From: an uncultured Lachnospiraceae bacterium | GTDB taxonomy: Bacteria > Bacillota > Clostridia > Lachnospirales > Lachnospiraceae | DNA: 64,000 bases | Direction of reading: 5' to 3' | NCBI GenBank assembly: GCA_902780385.1 | Contig: CACZFF010000016.1 | Coordinates: 30,880-94,879 of the forward strand | In this document: positions 1-8,708 of the stretch, one piece after another | How the letters are laid out: each line of letters starts with the position of its first letter | How positions within the stretch are numbered: position 1 is the first letter of the stretch | The notes under the pieces: generated by a model | Told to the model about the DNA's origin: nothing | Database searches by the model: none | Seen by the model: only the letters and a program-made list of their open reading frames with translations | Translations under genes and position numbers: made by a program

Positions 1-2
1 AG

Positions 3-575
3 CTCGGTCTCAAGCTCGTCATTGACGACATGGAGTTCGGCTCTGTCATCACTTCTGTCCAGAGCGGCAAGGCTGACATGGCTATGGCCGGTCTGACTGT
101 CACTGAAGATCGCAAGCAGAACGTTGATTTCACTGATTCCTATGCAACAGGTGTCCAGGTCGTCATCGTTCCCGAAGATTCCGACATCGCAACTGTTGAC
201 GATCTTGCAAAAGACAAGATGATCGGCGTTCAGGATGGCACCACCGGTTACATCTACTGCTCCGATACCGTTGAGAACGGCGGTTACGGCGAAGATCACG
301 TCACTTCCTACACCAACGGCGCTATGGCAATCGAAGCCCTCAAGGCCGGCAAGGTCGACGCAGTCGTCATCGACAACGAGCCCGCAAAGCAGTTCGTAGC
401 TGTTAACGAAGGTCTGAAGATCCTTGATACCGAGTACATCGTCGAGAACTATGCCATCGGCATCTCCAAGGACAACCCCGCTCTCTGCGCAGCAGTCAAC
501 AATGCTCTGAACGAGCTCATCGCTGACGGCACTGTCCAGCAGATCGTCGACAAGTACATCAACGCAGGTGAATAA
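3..575 (+). CDS. polar amino-acid ABC transporter substrate-binding protein, 3' part
   Basis: This is the C-terminal part of an extracellular solute-binding protein for amino acids; the frame is open to the left edge, so the signal or lipoprotein end is outside the window. About 190 residues remain. The segment KADMAMAGLTVTEDRK followed by VDFTDSY is the typical SBP_bac_3 signature for ligand contact, and the end IVDKYINAGE matches the usual C-terminus. It binds the ligand outside the membrane and delivers it to the permease encoded downstream. A terminator lies between it and the permease, a common way to make more binding protein than membrane components. The substrate cannot be told from this part. 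Confidence 0.93.
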   Translation, partial: LGLKLVIDDMEFGSVITSVQSGKADMAMAGLTVTEDRKQNVDFTDSYATGVQVVIVPEDSDIATVDDLAKDKMIGVQDGTTGYIYCSDTVENGGYGEDHVTSYTNGAMAIEALKAGKVDAVVIDNEPAKQFVAVNEGLKILDTEYIVENYAIGISKDNPALCAAVNNALNELIADGTVQQIVDKYINAGE

Positions 576-642
576 TCACCGGCAAAAACACATCTGCTCC
601 AGAGTTCTTTTCAGATACTCCGGCTGATGGAAAACAAGTAAT

Positions 643-690
643 AAACGGGGAAACCGGTGACGGAGCGCCTCCGGTTTTCCCGTTTTTTTT
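643..690 (+). terminator. rho-independent terminator after binding protein gene
   Basis: A GC-rich stem (AACGGGGAAACCGG pairing with CCGGTTTTCCCGTT) is followed by eight T residues. It probably lets only part of the transcripts continue into the permease and ATPase genes. The rest of the 304-base gap to the permease holds another imperfect inverted repeat (GATAGGAAA near 788 and TTTTCCTATC near 824) but no gene that I can support. Confidence 0.85.
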
Positions 691-879
691 ATGACACGGC
701 CTGCAAAAGGAACTTTTTGCCTGATGCGGACGCGGGCCGGTCGGGGCAGAGAGCAGCAGAACTGTCTCTACCCTCTTGTATCACAGATAGGAAAGTCATC
801 AAACTGGATTTCCTTGAGGATTTTCCTATCTATGCTACTGAATCATTTTTAAAGGACGCTCCGGAAATTGGAGGACATT

Positions 880-1599
880 GTGGGAACACTTTTTGAAGAT
901 CTGGGAGCCCAGTTTCACCAGAGTTTTATCGAAGCTGACAGATGGCAGCGCTACCTGGACGGCATCAAGATTTCGTTTCTGGTCACATTGGGTGCACTTT
1001 GCATCGGTATCATACTCGGAATCCTTGTTGCGATCATACGTACACTGCATGATCAGCAGAAGGGAAGTGAGAGAAACTTTCTGCTGAACCTGTTCAATTC
1101 CATTTGCAAGGCCTATACGACTATCATCCGCGGCACGCCTATGATGGTCCAGCTCCTGATCATGGGCTTTGTCGTCTTCAAGACCAGCCGCAATCTGGTC
1201 GGCGTAGCGATCCTGTCCCTGGGCATCAACTCCGGAGCCTACACAGCTGAGATCATCCGAAGCGGCATCATGTCCATCGATCCCGGACAGATGGAAGCCG
1301 GCCGAAGCCTCGGCATGGATTACATCACCGTCATGAAAGATATCATCATCCCTCAGGCGATCAAAAACATCCTGCCCGCCCTCGGAAACGAGCTGATCAC
1401 TCTGTTCAAGGATACTTCCCTTGTCACTGTCATCGGTCTGACCGACCTGACCAAGGCTGCCCAGCAGATCCAGGCCAAAACCTACCAGGCCTTCATGCCT
1501 TACATCGGTATTGCGATCATGTACCTGGTTGTTGTCATGATTCTGACAAAGCTTCTGGGTATTCTGGAAAAGCGCCTGCGCCAAAGCGACCGAAGGTAA
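880..1599 (+). CDS. amino-acid ABC transporter permease
   Basis: Membrane permease of the His/Glu/Gln/Arg/opine family, about 239 residues, with hydrophobic segments around the starts FLVTLGALCIGIILGI and IGIAIMYLVVVMILT. The EAA loop that docks on the ATPase is visible as EAGRSLGMDYITVMKDI, and GTPMMVQL is the usual conserved loop. I chose the GTG start at 880 because GGAGG sits five bases before it; a TTG at 868 is in frame but would place that ribosome site inside the gene. It works with the binding protein before it and the ATPase after it. The last codons and the stop are duplicated in tandem just downstream. Confidence 0.93.
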   Translation: MGTLFEDLGAQFHQSFIEADRWQRYLDGIKISFLVTLGALCIGIILGILVAIIRTLHDQQKGSERNFLLNLFNSICKAYTTIIRGTPMMVQLLIMGFVVFKTSRNLVGVAILSLGINSGAYTAEIIRSGIMSIDPGQMEAGRSLGMDYITVMKDIIIPQAIKNILPALGNELITLFKDTSLVTVIGLTDLTKAAQQIQAKTYQAFMPYIGIAIMYLVVVMILTKLLGILEKRLRQSDRR

Positions 1600-1630
1600 A
1601 TCTTCTGAAACCGAAGGTAAATCTTCTGAA
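1590..1630 (+). repeat. 21-bp tandem duplication spanning the permease stop codon
   Basis: Two copies of a 21-base unit beginning CCGAAGGTAAATCTTCTGAA lie head to tail and differ only in the last base. The first copy contains the permease stop codon (1597-1599); the second lies in the short gap before the ATPase gene. Confidence 0.9.
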
Positions 1631-1647
1631 TAGGAAAGGATCTCTAC

Positions 1648-2409
1648 ATGAGTACAAATACAGCCAATCCCTCGACCGGTGAAGTTCTGATCCGTGTTGA
1701 GAATCTCAAAAAATCATTCGGCGACAATCATGTCCTCAACGGCATCAGCCAGGACATTCACCGCGGCGAAAAGGTCGTTATCATCGGCCCCTCCGGCTCC
1801 GGTAAATCCACCTTCCTGCGCTGCCTCAATCTCCTTGAAGAGCCTACCGAAGGCCACATTTTCTTCGAGGGAACGGATATCACCGCAAAGGGAACAGATA
1901 TCAATGCCATCCGACGCAAGATGGGCATGGTCTTCCAGCACTTTAATCTCTTCCCCAATATGACCGTGCGCCGCAACATCACACTTGCTCCCGTCCGCAC
2001 CGGCTTCATGAAGCAGGAAGAAGCGGACAAGAGGGCGGATGAACTCCTTGCACGCGTAGGCCTTTCGGACAAGGCGGAAGCATATCCTGCCAGCCTGTCC
2101 GGCGGCCAGAAACAGCGTATCGCGATCGTGCGCGCCCTCGCCATGAACCCCGACGTCCTCCTCTTTGACGAACCCACTTCCGCCCTCGATCCCGAAATGG
2201 TCGGCGAAGTTCTCGAAGTTATGAAGGAGCTCGCGGAAGACGGCATGACCATGGCCGTTGTCACCCACGAAATGGGCTTTGCCCGCGAAGTCGGCACCCG
2301 TGTCCTCTTCATCGACGAGGGCATCGTCAAGGAAGAAAACGAGCCCCGGGAATTCTTTGCCAATCCCCAGAACCCCCGCCTGCAGGACTTCCTGTCCAAG
2401 GTACTGTAA
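1648..2409 (+). CDS. amino-acid ABC transporter ATP-binding protein (GlnQ-like)
   Basis: Cytoplasmic ATPase that powers the importer, 253 residues, the usual length for the family. Walker [11 protein letters not shown]-loop [10 protein letters not shown], signature [15 protein letters not shown], Walker [15 protein letters not shown] and the H-loop VVTHEMGF are all present, so it should be active. An AAAGGA ribosome site lies seven bases before the ATG. It is the last gene of the importer operon and is followed by a terminator shared with the convergent DUF362 gene. The family transports polar amino acids; the exact substrate is unknown. Confidence 0.96.
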   Translation: MSTNTANPSTGEVLIRVENLKKSFGDNHVLNGISQDIHRGEKVVIIGPSGSGKSTFLRCLNLLEEPTEGHIFFEGTDITAKGTDINAIRRKMGMVFQHFNLFPNMTVRRNITLAPVRTGFMKQEEADKRADELLARVGLSDKAEAYPASLSGGQKQRIAIVRALAMNPDVLLFDEPTSALDPEMVGEVLEVMKELAEDGMTMAVVTHEMGFAREVGTRVLFIDEGIVKEENEPREFFANPQNPRLQDFLSKVL

Positions 2410-2479
2410 GCAAAAGCAAATATTATAAACGAGTCATTCGAATTTGCATTCATTCGTATTTGCATTCGTAATTAAAAAA

Positions 2480-2533
2480 TCTAAAAAAGACTGCCGTCCG
2501 CAGCTGACCAGCCGCAGACAGCAGTCTTTTTTT
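2480..2533. terminator. bidirectional terminator between convergent genes
   Basis: The stem AAAAAGACTGC / GCAGTCTTTTT with T runs on both strands lies between the ATPase gene (plus) and the DUF362 gene (minus) and can end both. Just before it (about 2437-2472) the motif CATTCGTATTTG is repeated two to three times. Confidence 0.8.
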
Positions 2534-2576
2534 ATTTTAATAAGGTTCGATAAAATTCATTCGTGCAGGGAGATAA

Positions 2577-3599
2577 TTATTCCGCGACGAAAGGAACGAC
2601 GCCCTTGACAGCTTCCTTGGGGCAGATCAGGCAATCGTCATTGTCCACATCGATCAGGATATAGCGGTCATTGCCCATGCCCAGTTCCTTCATGTAGGAG
2701 AGCTGGCGCAGGCCGTGACGGCTGGTCATGCGCTTGACCAGATCCGCGTGATCTTCGTCATTGAGGGCAAAGACCAGATCGACGGATGCGGAGTCAGCTG
2801 CAAGGATATCTGTGGAAGCCACAATACCGATGTTGGGCGTTACAACGGGCTGTGCGGCAGTGCCTTCGCAGTCACAGGAGACGGACATATTACGCAGCAC
2901 GTTGACAAATGTGATCTTCTTTCCGAAGTGGTCGACCGTGCCCTTGGAGGACTCTGCCATGCGCTCCATCAGTTCTTCCTTGGCAATGTCCCAGTTATTG
3001 AATTTGCCGGTTTTGGTGTGGATCTGCGCCTTGCCGACATTTGCGTCCGCGCAGCCGATGCCGATGTTCTTGTTGGAGCCGCCGAAGCCGCCCATGACGT
3101 GGCCCTTGAAGTGGGTCAGGACAAACATGGAGTCATAGTTCAGCATGTGGCTTCCGACAGAGATCTCGGGGATCCACTTGGCGCCCTTTACGGGAAGCAT
3201 AGCTGTGCCTTCCTCATCCATGATATCAACCGGGCAGAAGGTCCAGCCGTTGTGGGCGATGGTCTCGCGGTGCTTCTCTGTCGAGTCGCGGTCACCGGGA
3301 TAGAATGTATTGGTGTCGACGATCACGGCGTCCTTGAGTTCAGGCTGGTTCTCGACCAGATATTTGACCCAGGGTCTGGGAATGATGTTGGGGCCGTCTT
3401 TTTCGCCGGTGTGAAGCTTGATTGCCACCTTGCCGTCGATATTGCCGTTTACCTTCTTGTAAATCTTCTGCAGGCCTTCCGGGGAAAGATCCCGTGTAAA
3501 ATAAACGATGGACTGGTTTCCGGTCCTCTCCTCCATAGGAATATACTTATTTCCGTCTGTTCCGGGTACTGCATTGGGAACCATTTTCATTTCTGCCAT
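2577..3599 (-). CDS. DUF362 domain-containing protein
   Basis: A 340-residue cytoplasmic protein of the DUF362 family, which is widespread in anaerobes and often linked with Fe-S proteins; its reaction is not established. Recognisable segments are VAIKLHTGEKDGPN, AVIVDTNTFYPGDR, LTHFKGHVMGGFGGSNKN and the C-terminal CLICPKEAVKG. Cysteines occur in SCDCEG and CLICP, too few for a classical ferredoxin domain. The start MAEMKMVPNAV is chosen because AGGAGG lies seven bases upstream; a longer reading of 18 more residues has no such site. It is transcribed alone and converges with the ABC operon. Confidence 0.88.
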   Translation of the reverse strand: MAEMKMVPNAVPGTDGNKYIPMEERTGNQSIVYFTRDLSPEGLQKIYKKVNGNIDGKVAIKLHTGEKDGPNIIPRPWVKYLVENQPELKDAVIVDTNTFYPGDRDSTEKHRETIAHNGWTFCPVDIMDEEGTAMLPVKGAKWIPEISVGSHMLNYDSMFVLTHFKGHVMGGFGGSNKNIGIGCADANVGKAQIHTKTGKFNNWDIAKEELMERMAESSKGTVDHFGKKITFVNVLRNMSVSCDCEGTAAQPVVTPNIGIVASTDILAADSASVDLVFALNDEDHADLVKRMTSRHGLRQLSYMKELGMGNDRYILIDVDNDDCLICPKEAVKGVVPFVAE

Positions 3600-3746
3600 A
3601 GAGGAACCTCCTGTAAATGTCAATGTAAAAACTGTTAATAAAAAGCGGTTCAAATTACCGCTAACAATATTTTATCATAAATCCCCCCCTGGGGGAAAGG
3701 TCTTTCGAATTATCCGGGATGGCTGCCTGGATACTGCCTGGATACG

Positions 3747-3792
3747 AAAAGGACTGCCGCATTCAGAGAAAGAACTCTAAAACGGCAGTCCC
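3747..3792 (-). terminator. terminator after dapF
   Basis: On the minus strand GGACTGCCG pairs with CGGCAGTCC and is followed by TTTT, about 27 bases after the dapF stop codon. Confidence 0.75.
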
Positions 3793-3818
3793 GCCATACA
3801 AAAAGCAGATTAAGCAGT

Positions 3819-4706
3819 TCAAATGGAAATCGTTCCCTCAAAGACGGTCGTCGCAGGGCCTGTCATCCAGACAAGGTTCTTCTCCCGGTCCCACTCGATG
3901 AGAAGTGCGCCGCCCAGAACCCGGACCTCCAGCCGGGGTTCTGTAAAGCCGTTGAGGACGCCCGCCACGCAGACTGCGCAGCAGCCGGTTCCGCAGGCCA
4001 GGGTCTCGCCCGAGCCGCGCTCCCAGACACGCATTTTCACATGCTCCCGGTCAATGATCTCGACGAATTCTGTATTTGTGCGGTTGGGGAAACGTTCGTG
4101 ATTTTCAAAAAGAGGCCCTATTTTCTCAATTTCCAGATCATCTGTGCTGTCAATATACACGACAGCGTGGGGATTGCCCATGGAGACACAGGTCATCTTA
4201 TAGTCCCCGCCGGATCCCTCGTGATCCCCGGTCTTCTGCAGCGGGATATGAATGGCTTCCGCCACGACAGGAGAAGATCCCGCTATGACCGGAACATCTT
4301 TTGCCTCGAGAATGGGCTCTCCCATGTTGACGCGGACTGAAGTGACCGCTTCTTTGCCGTCAGCTTCATCTGTATAGAGAGTCAGATATTTGACCTTGCC
4401 GAAGCTCTCGACAGTGATCTCCTTTTTATCTGTCATACCGCTGTCATAGACGAATTTTCCCACGCAGCGGATGCCGTTGCCGCACATCTCACCGCGCGTG
4501 CCGTCCGCGTTCCACATTTCCATCTCAAAATCCGCGATTTCGGAGGGGTTGATAAAGATCACGCCGTCGCCGCCGATGCCGAAATGGCGGTCACTGAGCT
4601 TCTGCACGATCTCCGGCTTCTTCTCCGGATCCAGCCTGAAGTCAAACCCGCTGATATAAACATAGTCGTTGCCGCATCCTTCCATCTTGGTAAAACGGAC
4701 ATCCAT
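3819..4706 (-). CDS. dapF: diaminopimelate epimerase
   Basis: Converts LL- to meso-diaminopimelate for lysine and peptidoglycan synthesis. Length (295 residues) is typical. Both catalytic cysteines are present: Cys75 in MCGNGIRC and Cys238 in ACGTGCC, together with the substrate-binding GCGND near the N-terminus and FGIGGDGV. An AGGGA site precedes the ATG. It is the last of a run of minus-strand genes (hydE, hisC, methyltransferase, dapF), spaced by 55 to 190 bases, so cotranscription is possible but not proven. A clear terminator follows. The C-terminal cysteine motif has one extra Cys (GTGCCAVC), which is unusual but does not affect the catalytic pair. Confidence 0.97.
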   Translation of the reverse strand: MDVRFTKMEGCGNDYVYISGFDFRLDPEKKPEIVQKLSDRHFGIGGDGVIFINPSEIADFEMEMWNADGTRGEMCGNGIRCVGKFVYDSGMTDKKEITVESFGKVKYLTLYTDEADGKEAVTSVRVNMGEPILEAKDVPVIAGSSPVVAEAIHIPLQKTGDHEGSGGDYKMTCVSMGNPHAVVYIDSTDDLEIEKIGPLFENHERFPNRTNTEFVEIIDREHVKMRVWERGSGETLACGTGCCAVCVAGVLNGFTEPRLEVRVLGGALLIEWDREKNLVWMTGPATTVFEGTISI

Positions 4707-4761
4707 TCCTCTTCCCTCTTCTTTCGTGGCTGTATTGCAGTAGTAAATGGTTTTCTATTTA

Positions 4762-5544
4762 TTAAAAAGGTTTCCGCACGGCCGCCATGGCTCTTTCCGT
4801 CTGACCGTCCACATCCTGTCCGGTCACGGTGTCCTGCATGGCAAGCCAGATAAGGCCGGCTTTCTCAGCCGCAGCGCGCAGCTGATCGGGGGTATATCCC
4901 CGCTGTTGATGCACTTCGTCAAACCTGCGGTACAGGCTGCCATCCGGACCTTCCTCCTGAACGAAAACGGCCAGGTCATATTCATTGATACAGGTCTCCG
5001 GGTCGTAATAATTGTCCCAGATAAAGGCACAATCACCCCGGTCCTCTGCAATCGTACTCTCTCCGATCACATCCCGGTAAAGGTGTATGGTCTTGAAATC
5101 GAAAACAAAGACGCCTCCGGGGAGAAGTCCGCGTTCCACGCATCTGAACATGGCCTCCAGGTCTCCGTCCCCGATCAGATAGTTGATGCTGTCACCTACG
5201 CTCACCATGGCGCCGGCAGCCCCGTAGAGCTCGAAATCACGCATGTCCTGTAGGGTGTAGAGAATGTCCCTGCCGGACTCGATCTTGCGCTCCTGGGCGA
5301 TGGAAAGCATATCCTCGGACAGGTCGATACCGATCATGTCATAGCCCCGGTCCGCCAGGATCTGGGTCAGCTTCCCTGTGCCGCATCCCAGATCTACAAC
5401 AATATTCTCCTCGCTCCCGCTCTTTTCCGAACGCGGAAGGCCGTATTCTGCCAGATAAGCACACACACGGTCCGCCCATTCGTCATAGGGTTCCTGGTCC
5501 ATGAATGTGTCGTAAACATAGGAAAAACTGGTGTAACTATCCAA
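4762..5544 (-). CDS. class I SAM-dependent methyltransferase
   Basis: A 260-residue Rossmann-fold methyltransferase. Motif I VVDLGCGTGKLTQIL and the acidic GIDLSEDML (motif II) bind S-adenosylmethionine; SVGDSINYL and VFDFKT follow as in the family found in many Firmicutes. The substrate is unknown. The start is a TTG, supported by AAGGAG ten bases upstream and by the family-typical beginning MDSYTSFSYVYDTFMD; an ATG in MDQEPYDEW would remove this conserved part. It lies between hisC and dapF on the same strand without an obvious functional link. Confidence 0.88.
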   Translation of the reverse strand: MDSYTSFSYVYDTFMDQEPYDEWADRVCAYLAEYGLPRSEKSGSEENIVVDLGCGTGKLTQILADRGYDMIGIDLSEDMLSIAQERKIESGRDILYTLQDMRDFELYGAAGAMVSVGDSINYLIGDGDLEAMFRCVERGLLPGGVFVFDFKTIHLYRDVIGESTIAEDRGDCAFIWDNYYDPETCINEYDLAVFVQEEGPDGSLYRRFDEVHQQRGYTPDQLRAAAEKAGLIWLAMQDTVTGQDVDGQTERAMAAVRKPF

Positions 5545-5664
5545 AATGCGCTGTCTCCTTAAGCTCCTTAGGCTTCTGTGTGTTCCAAAATATGCCGCCT
5601 CATGGGACCACCCTCATAGGACCAGGGCGGTTTCCGCAGTCATGCCGCCTGCAGGCGCTGCAGC

Positions 5665-5754
5665 TTATTTCCCGATAATCTCTTATTTCCCGAGAATCTC
5701 TTATTTTCCGAGAATCTCTTATTTCCCGAGAATCTCTTATTTCCCGAGGATCTC
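5665..5754 (-). repeat. five 18-bp tandem copies of the hisC 3' end
   Basis: Five head-to-tail copies of an 18-base unit, read on the minus strand as the codons EILGK plus stop. The copy at 5737-5754 is the true hisC end; four more copies follow downstream with one or two differences each. Because the unit is a multiple of three and holds the stop, each copy ends with an in-frame stop codon. Confidence 0.95.
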
Positions 5755-6822
5755 TTTGAGGGCCTCAACGACCTTTTCCATCTGTTGGTCGGTGCCTATT
5801 GTGATGCGCAGATAGTCGCAGATAGCAGGCTTGCTGAAGCGGCGGACGATGATTTTGCGGGCGCGGAGGGCTGCCTGCAGGTCGGCGCCGGAAAAGTCGG
5901 GGTGTTTTGCAAAAACAAAGTTGGATCTGGAATCAGGAAAGACAAAGCCGAGGGCTCTGAGATCTTCCTTGAAACGCTCGCGGGTCGCGACGATCCTGCC
6001 GGTCGTCTCCTTAAACCAGTCGACATCCTCCGCCGAGGCTGTGCCGATACGGATGGAAGGCAGGTTCATGGTGTAGGAATTGAAGGAGAACTTGACGTCC
6101 TTGAGGTAGCCGATCAGCTTTTTGCTGCCGATGGCAAAGCCCACACGGGCACCCGCCATTGCGCGGGATTTGGAGAAGGTCTGCACCACGAGCAGATTGT
6201 CATATTTTTCCAGAAGGGGCAGGGCCGACTGAGCGCCGAAATCAACGTAGGCCTCGTCCACGATCACGATGCTGTCGGGGTTGCCCGCTATGATCTTCTC
6301 CACATCCGCCTGCGGCAGCTCAAGACCTGTCGGCGCATTGGGATTGGGGAAAATAATACCGCAGTTTTTCTTTCCGGTCACCGCCGGCAGATAGTCTTCG
6401 GGATTGATGGAAAAGTCCTCCCGCAGCGGTACCTGGCGGAAAGGGATCCGGTAGAGATTTGCCCAGACATCGTAGAAGGAATAGGTGATGTCGGGGAAAA
6501 GCAGGGGCTCCTCCTCACTTCCGGCGGAAAAGAAGGTCAGAAAGCAGAGCGCCAGAACATCGTCGGAACCAACGCCGACGAAGATCTGATCGGGGTCCAC
6601 CTTGTACTGAGCCGCGAGGGCATTTACAAGAGGGGTCGCATCCATATCGGGATACAGGCGCAGAGCACTGCTGTCCCCGGCCAGTCTGCGGACTGCCTCT
6701 TCCACTCCCGGTGCCGGCGGGTAAGGGCATTCATTGGTGTTCAGCTTGATGATGTTTTTTTCCTTGGGCTGCTCGCCCGCCACATAGGGTTCCACCTTGC
6801 GGATTTTATCTTCCCAGGACAT
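5737..6822 (-). CDS. hisC: histidinol-phosphate aminotransferase
   Basis: PLP-dependent fold type I aminotransferase of 361 residues acting in histidine synthesis. The PLP lysine is in QTFSKSRAMAGARVGFA; NPNAPTG and IVDEAYVDFG are the conserved cofactor-contacting motifs, and IKLNTNECPYPP near the N-terminus is the family hallmark. GAGG lies eight bases before the ATG. No other his gene is in the window, so it is a dispersed gene; such stand-alone homologues can also accept aromatic amino acids. The 3' end is duplicated in tandem (five EILGK-stop units). Confidence 0.93.
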   Translation of the reverse strand: MSWEDKIRKVEPYVAGEQPKEKNIIKLNTNECPYPPAPGVEEAVRRLAGDSSALRLYPDMDATPLVNALAAQYKVDPDQIFVGVGSDDVLALCFLTFFSAGSEEEPLLFPDITYSFYDVWANLYRIPFRQVPLREDFSINPEDYLPAVTGKKNCGIIFPNPNAPTGLELPQADVEKIIAGNPDSIVIVDEAYVDFGAQSALPLLEKYDNLLVVQTFSKSRAMAGARVGFAIGSKKLIGYLKDVKFSFNSYTMNLPSIRIGTASAEDVDWFKETTGRIVATRERFKEDLRALGFVFPDSRSNFVFAKHPDFSGADLQAALRARKIIVRRFSKPAICDYLRITIGTDQQMEKVVEALKEILGK

Positions 6823-6902
6823 GTTTTTTTCCTCTTTTTTATGTATTTAAGCTTGTCTGTTCCATCGTGTATTTTTTCAATCGTGTGAAAATCTATCACG
6901 TA

Positions 6903-6972
6903 TTTTCTATCGCGCAAATTCAATTCACTAAGTGTCCGGCCTGTATTCTGTCGCGTAAATCCAATTCACCAG
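6903..6972. repeat. imperfect direct repeat downstream of hydE
   Basis: Two related segments about 41 bases apart (TCTATCGCGCAAATTCAATT and TCTGTCGCGTAAATCCAATT) fill most of the gap between hydE and hisC. It resembles the gene-end duplications seen elsewhere but is more diverged and does not clearly include the stop codon. Confidence 0.6.
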
Positions 6973-6993
6973 GCATAAAATCTCAGATGCATT

Positions 6994-8049
6994 CTACACC
7001 CTGGAGTCACCGCGTGCCTGAACAACGTGATAGCCGATCTTTTCCATTCGGAGCTCCATACAGCGCCTGCACTCCGCGGCTTCGTCGCCGGTGCAGATCT
7101 TGCCGTCGTATAGCATGTATTTGTCACGGACACCGGTCGGTGACAGATTGGGCATGACGACATTGGCGCCCGCCTGAATGCCCATCTCCCGCCCCAGCGG
7201 ATGGATGGTGCCGAGGGCAGTTGTTGCAGGCAGCAGGACGCGCGGGTTCATAAGCCGGATAATGGCCAGCAGATGGAGTGTGTCCTCCAGCGTGCCGCTC
7301 TCCCGGTCGCAGAAAGGTGTATCCCCATGAGGGATAAAGGGACCGATGCCGATCATATGAGGCTTGAATTCCGCCATAAAGTACAGGTCGTCCAGCAGAT
7401 AGTCCACAGTCTGATAAGGACTGCCCACCATCATGCCGCATCCCACCTGGAATCCGATCTCCCGCAGGTCCTTCAGGCATCGCACGCGGTTCTCGATCGT
7501 AAGCTCCCGGGGATGGAGCAGGCTGTAATGGACAGGATTGATGGTCTCGTGACGCAGAAGATACCGGTCAGCTCCCGCTGCAAAAAAAGCCTCGTAGCTC
7601 TCCCTGGGCCGCTCACCGATGGACAGCGTGACCGCACAGTCCGGATGCCTTTTTTTGATCTCGGACACGAGTGAGCAGATTTTTTCATCCGTGAAAAAAA
7701 GATCCTCGCCGCCCTGCAGGACAATCGTTCGAAATCCCAGCAAATATCCTTTGTCACTGCAGTCGAGGATCTCTTCTGTGGTCAGCCTGTAGCGCCGGGC
7801 ATTCCGGTTGGAACGCCGGATCCCGCAGTACAGGCAGTCATTTCTGCAATAATTGGTAAATTCGATCAGACCGCGCAGGTATACATCCGTGCCATAATGC
7901 TCTCTGCGCACCTCGTCGGCATTTTTGCAGAGCCAGGCTTCTTCCTCTTTTGTCAGCGTCGTAAGGAGAAGACGCATTTCCTCCCTGGGAAGCGTGCGGT
8001 CCTTGCGGAGCCGGTCGATCCGGCTGATATTCTCTGTTATTTTTTCCAT
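6994..8049 (-). CDS. hydE: [FeFe] hydrogenase H-cluster radical SAM maturase HydE
   Basis: Radical SAM enzyme that helps build the dithiomethylamine-bridged diiron subcluster of [FeFe] hydrogenase. The radical SAM cluster cysteines are Cys68, Cys72 and Cys75 in CRNDCLYCGIR; GYLLGFRTIVLQGGED and DRYLLRHETINP are typical of HydE. Length 351 is normal. The C-terminal CTGDEAAECRRCMELRMEKIGY carries three more cysteines in the region where an accessory cluster may sit in this family. No hydF, hydG or hydrogenase gene is in the window. The ribosome site before the ATG is weak (AGGTCG). Confidence 0.92.
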   Translation of the reverse strand: MEKITENISRIDRLRKDRTLPREEMRLLLTTLTKEEEAWLCKNADEVRREHYGTDVYLRGLIEFTNYCRNDCLYCGIRRSNRNARRYRLTTEEILDCSDKGYLLGFRTIVLQGGEDLFFTDEKICSLVSEIKKRHPDCAVTLSIGERPRESYEAFFAAGADRYLLRHETINPVHYSLLHPRELTIENRVRCLKDLREIGFQVGCGMMVGSPYQTVDYLLDDLYFMAEFKPHMIGIGPFIPHGDTPFCDRESGTLEDTLHLLAIIRLMNPRVLLPATTALGTIHPLGREMGIQAGANVVMPNLSPTGVRDKYMLYDGKICTGDEAAECRRCMELRMEKIGYHVVQARGDSRV

Positions 8050-8127
8050 ACAAAACGACCTGTGAAAAGTACTTAAACTCTATCCAACATGCCGCCCGCC
8101 TGAGCACATTCGGGCACAGGCACCGGC

Positions 8128-8487
8128 TTATCTCTTCTTTGCTTCAGCCTCGTCGATCGATTTCTGACTGAAAGTATGATAGCGGATGATCACTTCCGTA
8201 TCCGCAGGAACCTTGACACCGGAATCGTATTCAATATCACCCCCGACAGAGATCTGTTCCACTTCTCCGTTCCGAAAAGACCTGCCGAAAACCAGATCTT
8301 CAATGGTCTCTGTCCGGATATTGGTAAAACCCTTGTCTTCGAAATCTTCAATGACTTCCTTATAGTTCCTGCCGCGTTCCAGATGGATGCTGGCAGGTGT
8401 CTCCACCATCTCTGCGCTCCTGCCGCATGCAGTCAAAAAAACCGAGAGCATGATAATTGCAATGATCCGTCCTGCCTTTGTCAACAT
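8128..8487 (-). CDS. small lipoprotein, PASTA-like
   Basis: A 119-residue secreted protein. The N-terminus has a hydrophobic stretch and the lipobox FLTAC, so it should be lipid-anchored outside the membrane. The rest (RNYKEVIEDFEDKGFTNIRT and VPADTEVIIRYHTF) resembles small PASTA-like domains of Firmicutes that occur singly or in pairs; the function is unknown. GGAGGAAAGG precedes the ATG. It lies just upstream of hydE with a 78-base gap. Confidence 0.8.
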   Translation of the reverse strand: MLTKAGRIIAIIMLSVFLTACGRSAEMVETPASIHLERGRNYKEVIEDFEDKGFTNIRTETIEDLVFGRSFRNGEVEQISVGGDIEYDSGVKVPADTEVIIRYHTFSQKSIDEAEAKKR

Positions 8488-8708
8488 GACCTTTCCTCCA
8501 CATACCAGAGCCGCTGCGGGCAGTTCCCGCCGGGACCTCTTTCATATACTTAAGCAGTTGTTCCTTCAGCTGCCAATGCAGCAGTTCCTGAAGCGGACAG
8601 CTGCCTGTTTTCACAATAAAGACCATCGTAATACATTCAGGCCTTTGTGCTCGTAATCATGCAAAAATTCCTGAATCCCAAGGCATTCTGCACAGTAACC
8701 ATAATAGT

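Noticed and set aside
657-896. A 79-codon frame between the binding protein and permease genes
   Set aside because: It starts inside the terminator stem and has no ribosome site or recognisable protein.
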